The translations under genes and the position numbers were made by a program. The notes under the pieces are model-generated. The model was not told where the DNA came from. It did not search any database and was given only the letters and a program-made list of their open reading frames with translations. This document shows, piece by piece, positions 1-4,472 of a stretch of DNA of 6,358 nt (the first letter of the stretch is position 1; each line of letters opens with the position of its first letter). This DNA is from W589 sp964611805 (GTDB lineage: Bacteria > Chloroflexota > Dehalococcoidia > Dehalococcoidales > Fen-1064), in NCBI GenBank assembly GCA_964611805.1, contig CAZTBG010000083.1, positions 1-6,358 on the forward strand, in the 5' to 3' direction.

Positions 1-2
1 TT

Positions 3-119
3 GACGATATTCCCCGCGGGCTCGATTTCGCCAGGGAGATTGAAGGGTTGAAGGGTGCTGCTATCATCAAGGATGATAAGATGGCCCTCTGGGGCAAGAT
101 AAAGATTGCGCGAAGGTGA
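3..119 (+). CDS. C-terminal end of an unrecognised protein (partial)
   Basis: The window opens inside a reading frame that gives 38 codons ending in TGA at 117-119. The tail is basic (it ends KIKIARR) and contains a short run GLKGAAIIKDD. I do not recognise the family from this fragment, and I see no motif that would assign a function. Its stop lies directly against the start of mnmA: TGA 117-119 is followed two bases later by ATG 122, and an alternative GTG at 116 would overlap the stop. This spacing indicates translational coupling and a shared transcript with mnmA. That it is coding at all rests on the open frame, this spacing and the absence of any other signal in the first 120 bases. Confidence 0.6.
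   Translation, partial: DDIPRGLDFAREIEGLKGAAIIKDDKMALWGKIKIARR
113..119 (+). promoter_or_regulatory. Shine-Dalgarno that decides the mnmA start
   Basis: AAGGTGA overlaps the stop codon of the upstream gene. Its AAGG core sits 5 bases before ATG 122, a usable spacing. The in-frame GTG at 116 lies inside this sequence and has no such element before it. Members of the MnmA family normally begin MK-V-V-V-A-M-S-G-G, as translation from ATG 122 does. Both points favour ATG 122 over GTG 116. Confidence 0.6.
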
Positions 120-121
120 CG

Positions 122-1201
122 ATGAAGGTAGTAGTGGCCATGAGCGGCGGCGTCGACTCATCGGTGGCCGCCGCTCTCCTCAAAGAACAGGGCTATGAGG
201 CCATTGGGATAACGATGCAGCTCCAGCCATCAAACCGGCTTGCCGGGGAAGCCGACCGATTCGGTGGATGCTGTGGTCTCGGTGCCATTGCCGATGCCCA
301 AAAGGTGGCCCGCAGGCTGGGTATCCCCCATTATGTGGTCAATTTTCGCGATATTTTTGCGCAGTATGTGATTGCCGACTTCTGCCGCGAGTACCGCCTC
401 GGACGGACACCCAATCCCTGCATCCGCTGCAATCAATACATCAAGTTCGACGCCCTGCTCAGGCGGGCGCGTGAACTCGGTGCTTTGACGGTCGCCACAG
501 GGCACTATGCCAGGATAGTAAATGACCACGATAGGTATCTCCTCAGAAAAAGCACCGACCGGCACAAAGACCAGACCTATTTTCTCTATACAATGACCCA
601 GGAGCAGCTGCGGCACAGTCTGTTCCCGGTGGGGGGCCTGACCAAGGCAGAAGTGCGACGCATCGCTGAAAAGCTTGAGCTACCTGTTATCGACAAGCCG
701 GAAAGTCAGGAAATCTGTTTCATCCCGGACAATGACTACGCCCGATTCCTTGAAGAGTATACTGGCACCGCTGCTCGCCCGGGACCGATTATAGACCGGC
801 AGGGGAATATCCTCGGGGAGCACCGTGGGATAGTATCATACACAATCGGCCAGAGGAAAGGGCTGGGTATTGCCAGCCGGGAACCATTATACGTGATAGC
901 CATCGACCCTCAGAATAACACCATCACCGTCGGCGGGAAAAACGAAGTATATGCCACCGGGCTCACCGCCTCGAACCTGAACTGGATATCCATCGAAAAA
1001 ATAGATAGCCCCATGAATGTAAAAGCCAGAGTCCGCTATCGCCACCATGAGGCCAAGGCAACGGTAACTCCAACGAGCACCAGTGAAGCTATGGTAAAAT
1101 TTAGGGAACCACAAATGGCGCTCACTCCGGGGCAGGCTGTCGTCTTCTACGATGATGACAGTGTAGTTGGTGGCGGGTTGATAGCCTCTGTATACGAATA
1201 A
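122..1201 (+). CDS. mnmA: tRNA-specific 2-thiouridylase MnmA
   Basis: MnmA uses ATP to adenylate U34 in the anticodon of tRNA-Lys, tRNA-Glu and tRNA-Gln, then replaces the C2 oxygen with sulfur passed on from a cysteine desulfurase (EC 2.8.1.13, cytoplasmic). From ATG 122 the protein has 359 residues, the usual family length. The N-terminal PP-loop SGGVDSS lies at 8-14. A GGCCG segment at 48-52 is followed by the LGIPHYVV stretch (66-73). TPNPC at 96-100 carries the first catalytic Cys (C100). ATGHYAR is at 125-131, DQTYFLY at 150-156, and SQEICFIP carries the second Cys (C199). The central and C-terminal tRNA-contact domains follow, with YTIGQRKGLG intact. All catalytic residues are present. 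The gene is probably translated in coupling with the fragment before it. The sulfur donor is not encoded in the window. Confidence 0.97.
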   Translation: MKVVVAMSGGVDSSVAAALLKEQGYEAIGITMQLQPSNRLAGEADRFGGCCGLGAIADAQKVARRLGIPHYVVNFRDIFAQYVIADFCREYRLGRTPNPCIRCNQYIKFDALLRRARELGALTVATGHYARIVNDHDRYLLRKSTDRHKDQTYFLYTMTQEQLRHSLFPVGGLTKAEVRRIAEKLELPVIDKPESQEICFIPDNDYARFLEEYTGTAARPGPIIDRQGNILGEHRGIVSYTIGQRKGLGIASREPLYVIAIDPQNNTITVGGKNEVYATGLTASNLNWISIEKIDSPMNVKARVRYRHHEAKATVTPTSTSEAMVKFREPQMALTPGQAVVFYDDDSVVGGGLIASVYE

Positions 1202-1244
1202 GTGGTATCATTAAAGTAAGAGCCATAGTGCCGAATTTAGAAAT

Positions 1245-1251
1245 AAGGAGG
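1245..1251 (+). promoter_or_regulatory. Strong Shine-Dalgarno with no start codon at normal distance
   Basis: AAGGAGG is a near-perfect anti-16S match in the 91-base gap between mnmA and the MOSC gene. No ATG, GTG or TTG in any frame follows within the usual 5-12 bases, and the MOSC ATG is 41 bases further on. In the phase of codon 1261 the sequence stays open to a TGA at 1294-1296 that overlaps the MOSC ATG as ATGA. A short leader starting at ATC 1261 or CTG 1270 with coupled reinitiation is therefore possible, but that is inference. Confidence 0.35.
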
Positions 1252-1292
1252 CAGGGAGACATCACTTATCTGACTTATCCCGAGACGCCTGG

Positions 1293-1730
1293 ATGAGCAG
1301 AGTAGTTGCCGTTTGCCGGAGCGAAAAAAAGGGCACCACTAAGGATGTGGTCCCTGAGGTCGTTCTAAAAGAAGACTATGGTGTTGAGAATGACGCCCAC
1401 GCTGACAGCGCCACCCATCGTCAGGTCAGCCTGCTGGCCACGGAGAGCATCAAAAAGATGCGTGACCTGGGCCTTGACGTTGGCCCGGGCGATTTCGCCG
1501 AGAACATCACCACCGAAGGGATAGAGCTGTTCTCATTCAAGCCCGGTACCAGGTTGTCCGTGGGTGAAGAGGTAACACTGGAGATTACGCAGATTGGCAA
1601 AGAGTGCCACGCCGGTTGCGCTATCCTGAAAATGACCGGCAAATGTATCATGCCCAAGGAGGGCATCTTTGCCCGGGTGATTCGGGGTGGGGTGGTACGT
1701 GCCGGTGATATCATTAAGACAACCCACTAG
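1293..1730 (+). CDS. Short single-domain MOSC protein
   Basis: MOSC domains occur at the C-terminus of molybdenum cofactor sulfurases and in YiiM/YuaD-type proteins. They are thought to bind sulfur or metal-sulfur species through a conserved cysteine. This 145-residue protein is almost entirely MOSC. HRQVSLL is at 42-48, GDFAENITTEGI at 66-77, KECHAGCAI at 104-111 (C105, C109), GKCIMPKEGIFARVI at 116-130 (C118) and a closing GGVVRAGD at 132-139. The three cysteines and the CIMPKEGIF signature match the short stand-alone MOSC group often found near molybdopterin genes; none of those genes is visible here. The ATG start fits the usual N-terminus of this group but has only a weak ribosome site just before it. 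The gene lies in line with mnmA and nadA. Its substrate is unknown. Confidence 0.9.
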   Translation: MSRVVAVCRSEKKGTTKDVVPEVVLKEDYGVENDAHADSATHRQVSLLATESIKKMRDLGLDVGPGDFAENITTEGIELFSFKPGTRLSVGEEVTLEITQIGKECHAGCAILKMTGKCIMPKEGIFARVIRGGVVRAGDIIKTTH

Positions 1731-1760
1731 CACTCAAGAAGAGCAGGGGAATTACGACAC

Positions 1761-2675
1761 ATGGTAGACAGAGACAAAGAACTGGTCGAGCAAATAAATG
1801 ACCTTAGAAAACAGAGGAATGCTGTTCTTCTGGTTCACAACTACCAGAGAGGTGAAGTCCAGGATATAGCCGACTTCATCGGGGACTCCCTGGAATTGAG
1901 CCAGAAGGCCGCCGGGACTGACGCTGATGTAATCGTATTCTGTGGCGTGCATTTCATGGCAGAGACGGCCGCCATCCTCTGCCCGGACAGGACAGTCCTG
2001 TTACCGGACGCCCATGCTGGCTGCCCCATGGCTGATATGATAACCGCAGACAGGCTCCGTGAGAAAAAGGCGGAACTCCCCGACGCCGCCGTCGTCTGCT
2101 ATGTTAACTCCAGTGCCGACGTCAAGGCGGAATCGGATATCTGCTGTACCTCGGCTAATGCGGTCAAGGTCATAGAGGCCATTGACGACGAGGAGATACT
2201 GTTCATCCCCGACCAGTACCTGGGCCACTACGTCTCCACAAAGACAGATAAAAAGATACACCTCTGGCCCGGATATTGTCCTACCCATGCCCGGATACAA
2301 CCAGACGACATTACCCGACTGAAGAGGGAACATCCCGAAGCCAGGGCAGTAGTCCACCCCGAGTGCCGTCCTGAGGTAATCGAGCTGGCGGATGCTGTCC
2401 TCAGCACCAGCGGGATGTGCCGCTACGCTCAGGAGACCGATGCCCGGGAGATAATTGTCGGCACCGAAATCGGGATAATACACCGGTTAAAAAAGGAGAA
2501 CCCAAGCAAGACATTCTTCCCAATCTCTGACAAAGCCATTTGCCCCAACATGAAGAAAATCACCCTGGAAAAGGTTCTCTGGTCACTCAAAGAGATGTCG
2601 CCACAGGTCACCGTTCCCGAACCGATACGTGTCAGGGCCAAGCAGGCAGTGGACTGGATGCTGGAGATAGTCTAG
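1761..2675 (+). CDS. nadA: Quinolinate synthase NadA
   Basis: NadA condenses iminoaspartate with dihydroxyacetone phosphate to give quinolinate, the precursor of de novo NAD (EC 2.5.1.72), using an oxygen-sensitive 4Fe-4S cluster in the cytoplasm. The 304-residue length and pseudo-threefold layout are typical of the compact family members. LVHNYQ (24-29) supplies H26 and Y28, GDSLELSQKA is at 41-50, and VHPEC (198-202) supplies H199 and E201. The three cluster ligands should be C88 (AGCPMAD), C173 (GYCPTH) and C261 (ICPNM). All are present, so the enzyme looks functional. The start follows AGGGGAA at 1745-1751. Neither the iminoaspartate-forming enzyme (NadB or aspartate dehydrogenase) nor NadC is in the window, so they must be elsewhere. 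The 30-base gap to the MOSC gene and the 2-base gap to cutA suggest one operon. Confidence 0.97.
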   Translation: MVDRDKELVEQINDLRKQRNAVLLVHNYQRGEVQDIADFIGDSLELSQKAAGTDADVIVFCGVHFMAETAAILCPDRTVLLPDAHAGCPMADMITADRLREKKAELPDAAVVCYVNSSADVKAESDICCTSANAVKVIEAIDDEEILFIPDQYLGHYVSTKTDKKIHLWPGYCPTHARIQPDDITRLKREHPEARAVVHPECRPEVIELADAVLSTSGMCRYAQETDAREIIVGTEIGIIHRLKKENPSKTFFPISDKAICPNMKKITLEKVLWSLKEMSPQVTVPEPIRVRAKQAVDWMLEIV

Positions 2676-2677
2676 CT

Positions 2678-3007
2678 ATGGCGGAATTCAACCAGGTGGT
2701 TATCTTCGTCACCGCCGGCAGCCACGAGGAAGCCGAAGTAATCGCCGACGTTCTTCTGGAACAATACAAGGCTGCCTGTGTTAACATCATACCTGCGGTG
2801 GATTCCCATTTTCGGTGGGAAGAAAAACTAGAAACGGGGCAGGAGGCTCTTCTCATCATCAAGACGCGGGCCTCACTGGTGGAAGAGGTCACTAACCTGG
2901 TCAAGACCGTCCATTCCTACGATGTTCCCGAGGTCATCGCCCTACCGATTATCGGCGGCAACCCCGAATATCTGGCCTGGATAGATGCCGGGACCGAGAC
3001 CGACTGA
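2678..3007 (+). CDS. cutA: CutA-type divalent ion tolerance protein
   Basis: CutA proteins are small, very stable trimers with a ferredoxin-like fold. They were first linked to copper tolerance, but their biochemical role is still debated. The 109-residue protein is full length. It shows the opening strand VVIFVTAGSHEEAEVIA, then ACVNIIP (33-39), the SHFRWEEK core (43-50), ALLIIKT (57-63), HSYDVPEVIALPI (79-91) and GNPEYLAWI (94-102), which are the family hallmarks in order. The reading frame is open further upstream inside nadA. ATG 2678 was chosen because the conserved domain begins right after it and GGAG at 2663-2666 lies just upstream. It starts 2 bases after the nadA stop, so translation is probably coupled. 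No convincing terminator follows before the next promoter. Confidence 0.95.
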   Translation: MAEFNQVVIFVTAGSHEEAEVIADVLLEQYKAACVNIIPAVDSHFRWEEKLETGQEALLIIKTRASLVEEVTNLVKTVHSYDVPEVIALPIIGGNPEYLAWIDAGTETD

Positions 3008-3030
3008 AACACGGGCTTAGCCTCAAAACA

Positions 3031-3060
3031 TTGACAAAACACCCCCGTTTATGGTATATT
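3031..3060 (+). promoter_or_regulatory. Sigma-70-type promoter of the candidate RNA gene
   Basis: A perfect TTGACA -35 box (3031-3036) is followed by an 18-base spacer and TATATT (3055-3060) as the -10 box. The expected transcription start is near 3067. It lies 23 bases after the cutA stop and points into a region with no conventional coding sequence, so it should drive the structured RNA downstream. Confidence 0.75.
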
Positions 3061-3106
3061 ACATTATTGGATCGGGTGGTACCCAACGAAACTGCGGAGG
3101 TGGGTT

Positions 3107-3151
3107 ATGAGACTTCATGCAGTTCTGGGGGTGAGGCAGGTTGACAGTTGA
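3107..3151 (+). CDS. Possible 14-residue leader peptide inside the structured RNA
   Basis: An ATG at 3107 is preceded by GGAGG (3096-3100) at a 6-base spacing and opens a frame MRLHAVLGVRQVDS ending in TGA at 3149-3151. The ribosome site and ATG both lie in the loop of the 3090-3095/3119-3124 hairpin. The peptide is too short to assign and has no run of a single amino acid that would suggest classic attenuation. It may equally be a chance ORF in a purine-rich RNA loop. Confidence 0.22.
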   Translation: MRLHAVLGVRQVDS

Positions 3152-3278
3152 GGCCCTGCGTAAGCGGGGCTTCGGGAAGCGGACCCGGCTCCAACAATAT
3201 GAAGGCCGTTCTCTTTAAAGAGAGGCCAGGTGCGGTGGAGTACCGCAAGTGAGCTCGGTTCGACCTGAGTGGACTCGT

Positions 3279-3315
3279 AGTGGGGGGCATCGGCATCGGT
3301 GTCCTCCACTTTTTT
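3279..3315 (+). terminator. Intrinsic terminator of the candidate RNA gene
   Basis: A 13-bp stem pairs 3279-3291 with 3298-3310, including three G-U wobbles, around the 6-base loop GGCATC. The following bases continue as a T-run (3310-3315). This is a textbook rho-independent terminator, and it separates the RNA region from the rhomboid promoter. Confidence 0.85.
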
Positions 3316-3353
3316 ATTAGCCTCAGGCCGAGCCCGGCGTGATAAACATCATT

Positions 3354-3382
3354 TTGTGACCTGCTGCTCGGTATGGCATAAT
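3354..3382 (+). promoter_or_regulatory. Promoter of the rhomboid gene
   Basis: TTGTGA (3354-3359), a 17-base spacer and CATAAT (3377-3382) form a good sigma-70-type promoter. Transcription should start near 3389, about 35 bases before the GTG start. It lies after the terminator at 3279-3315, so the protease can be expressed independently of the upstream RNA. Confidence 0.65.
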
Positions 3383-3395
3383 AAGACTACCGAGC
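3366..3395 (+). promoter_or_regulatory. Inverted repeat over the -10 box, candidate operator
   Basis: GCTCGGTA (3366-3373) and TACCGAGC (3388-3395) are perfect 8-bp inverted arms separated by 14 bases that contain the CATAAT -10 box. Arm centres are 22 bases apart, about two helical turns, which suits a dimeric repressor bound on one face of the DNA. The 3' arm would lie at the start of the transcript, so the repeat cannot act as an RNA hairpin. No regulator gene is visible nearby. Confidence 0.5.
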
Positions 3396-3406
3396 CTGTT
3401 CGCTAC

Positions 3407-3413
3407 AGGAGGT
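3407..3413 (+). promoter_or_regulatory. Shine-Dalgarno of the rhomboid gene
   Basis: AGGAGGT is a strong ribosome site. GTG 3423 follows the AGGAGG core after 10 bases. GTG 3429 is also in frame but further away, and ATG 3459 is 46 bases away. The spacing favours GTG 3423, although GTG 3429 cannot be fully excluded. Confidence 0.65.
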
Positions 3414-3422
3414 CTGCTAAGA

Positions 3423-3964
3423 GTGAGAGTGCGATACGGAGGCTACCGTGGTTTTAGCATGACCCCGATATGGGTCTTGCTGGCAATAAACCTCGTCTTC
3501 TTCATTGCCTACCTGATAAAAGAAAACCTCATCATTTCCACCTTTGGCTTTACGCCTGGTGAATTTCTTAACCAGCCCTGGACAATTGTAACCAACATGT
3601 TCGTCCACGTCAGTGTGTGGCACATCCTGTTCAACATGCTCATGCTCTACTTCTTTGGTTCTTACCTGCTGGGACTGGTCGGGGAAATTAAGTTTCTTAT
3701 CGTTTATTTCGTCGGCGGCATTCTGGGCAATCTCCTCTTCTTTGTGCTGGCACCTGACTATGTTACCGCCGTCGGCGCTTCTGGAGCCATCTACGCCATC
3801 ATGGGTACTATGGCCGTGATGAGACCCCGTCTCAAGGTACTCATCTGGTTCCTCGTCCCGGTTGACCTCTGGATTCTGGTTATCATTCTTGGCGCCCTAA
3901 TCGTCGCCTCCGAGACGACGTCAACCAACATCGCCTGGCAGGCTCATCTCGGCGGGCTGGCAGT
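3423..3964 (+). CDS. Rhomboid-family intramembrane serine protease (3' part lost in gap)
   Basis: Rhomboids cleave transmembrane proteins inside the lipid bilayer with a Ser-His dyad. From GTG 3423, 180 residues are visible before the assembly gap. They include a first membrane helix at about 14-32, the loop and helix with HVSVWHILFN (H67 and N71, which help form the oxyanion hole), hydrophobic helices at about 91-112 and 138-162, the GASG motif at 118-121 with nucleophile S120, and WQAHLGG (172-178) with the catalytic base H175. The core is therefore complete; only the end of the last helix and any C-terminal tail are missing. It is expected in the cytoplasmic membrane; substrates cannot be inferred. 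It has its own promoter, a candidate operator and a strong ribosome site. Confidence 0.93.
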
Positions 3965-4064
3965 NNNNNNNNNNNNNNNNNNNNNNNNNNNNNNNNNNNN
4001 NNNNNNNNNNNNNNNNNNNNNNNNNNNNNNNNNNNNNNNNNNNNNNNNNNNNNNNNNNNNNNNN
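3965..4064. other. Assembly gap of exactly 100 N
   Basis: One hundred unknown bases, the conventional placeholder for a gap of unknown size. The sequences on each side belong to unrelated protein families: rhomboid before, D-2-hydroxyacid dehydrogenase after. Judging by the usual lengths of those families, at least the rhomboid tail and roughly 190-210 residues of the dehydrogenase are missing, so the true distance is probably 600 bases or more if the two genes are adjacent at all. Confidence 0.98.
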
Positions 4065-4421
4065 ACCCTGCCCTATACCCACGAGACCGATAAGCTGTTC
4101 GGCGAGACAGAGCTTAGGTCGATGAAATCCTCAGCCTACCTGATAAACATCGGGCGTGGGGGTATCATTGATGAGGACGCCCTGGTCCACGCCCTCAGTG
4201 AGAACTGGATTGCCGGGGCCGGCCTCGACGTCTTTACCACCGAGCCGCTGCCACCGGAGAGCGAGCTCTGGGAGCTGCCCAACCTGCTCTTCAGTCCCCA
4301 CGTCTCCGGTGATATGGAAGACTACATCAGCCGCGCCACTGAGGTCTTCTGCAATAACCTGAGACACTATCTCGAAGGGAAAAGACTGCTTAACGTGGTA
4401 GATAAGCAGAAGGGGTACTAA
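4065..4421 (+). CDS. D-2-hydroxyacid dehydrogenase, C-terminal 118 residues (5' part lost in gap)
   Basis: Members of this family use NAD(P)H to interconvert 2-oxoacids and D-2-hydroxyacids; glyoxylate/hydroxypyruvate reductases and 3-phosphoglycerate dehydrogenases belong here. The visible part begins in the Rossmann domain with LPYTHETDKLFGE. It continues with SAYLINIGRGG, whose Arg is the substrate-binding catalytic residue, AGAGLDVFTTEPLPP with the catalytic Glu, SPHVSG with the catalytic His, and the common tail LLNVVDKQKGY. All three catalytic residues are thus present. The GxGxxG nucleotide loop and the substrate domain lie in the gap, so substrate class cannot be decided. The first codon falls in phase with the rhomboid frame only by the arbitrary gap length. 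No terminator is seen after the stop. Confidence 0.93.
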   Translation, partial: TLPYTHETDKLFGETELRSMKSSAYLINIGRGGIIDEDALVHALSENWIAGAGLDVFTTEPLPPESELWELPNLLFSPHVSGDMEDYISRATEVFCNNLRHYLEGKRLLNVVDKQKGY

Positions 4422-4431
4422 TCACTCCCGC

Positions 4432-4461
4432 TTGACATTCTAAAGTAGAGTGCAATAGAAT
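4432..4461 (+). promoter_or_regulatory. Promoter giving a probably leaderless mRNA
   Basis: A perfect TTGACA (4432-4437), an 18-base spacer and TAGAAT (4456-4461) form a consensus-like promoter. The expected start, about 7 bases after the -10 box, falls at 4467-4470, only 3-6 bases before ATG 4473. There is no Shine-Dalgarno sequence between the -10 box and the ATG. Confidence 0.7.
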
Positions 4462-4472
4462 CGAGCCAGACT

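Larger units (their letters stand above)
3067..3315 (+). ncRNA. Candidate structured small RNA, about 245 nt, family not recognised
   Basis: A consensus promoter stands just before this stretch and a strong intrinsic terminator closes it, while no plausible long protein is encoded. Local hairpins visible by eye are: 3074-3077 with 3081-3084; 3090-3095 with 3119-3124; a 7-bp stem 3153-3159 with 3164-3170 capped by GTAA, a GNRA loop; 3204-3207 plus 3210-3214 with 3219-3227 (9 bp, 2-base bulge); 3231-3236 with 3242-3247; a short stem around GGTTCGACC; and the terminator hairpin. I checked mentally for tmRNA, SRP RNA and RNase P landmarks and saw none. 6S RNA cannot be excluded by eye, although the length is above the usual 160-200. 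It could instead be a long attenuated leader of the rhomboid gene, but that gene has its own promoter after the terminator. The exact 5' end is inferred. Confidence 0.55.

Noticed and set aside
2001..2483. A 160-residue open frame antisense to nadA
   Set aside because: It overlaps the fully conserved NadA coding sequence, has no ribosome site or domain, and is explained by codon bias of the real gene.
3008..3051. AAACACGGG and CCCCCGTTT as a possible terminator for the cutA operon
   Set aside because: The arms pair only with a 2-base bulge across a loop of nearly 30 bases, no T-run follows, and the 3' arm lies within the next promoter's spacer.
3074..3084. GGGTGGTACC resembles the conserved T-box riboswitch core
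   Set aside because: It lies at the extreme 5' end of the transcript instead of in the antiterminator before the terminator. No specifier-loop stem I is recognisable, and the downstream gene is a protease, not an aminoacyl-tRNA synthetase or amino-acid gene.
3141..3146. A second TTGACA inside the RNA region
   Set aside because: The bases 17-18 positions downstream are GC-rich (GCGGGG) with no -10-like element, so it is not a supported promoter.
3199..3252. A 17-residue frame MKAVLFKERPGAVEYRK that resembles the N-terminus of zinc-type alcohol dehydrogenases
   Set aside because: It ends in TGA after 17 residues, has no ribosome site, and the rest of a dehydrogenase is absent. The same frame after the TGA does not continue the family pattern. 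The bases also form the ggcc...ggcc hairpin of the structured RNA, so chance is the simpler reading.
3105..3309. Open frames on the - strand across the structured RNA region
   Set aside because: They are short, proline- and serine-rich products of a GC-rich antisense strand, with no recognisable domain. The promoter and terminator signals here all point to + strand transcription.
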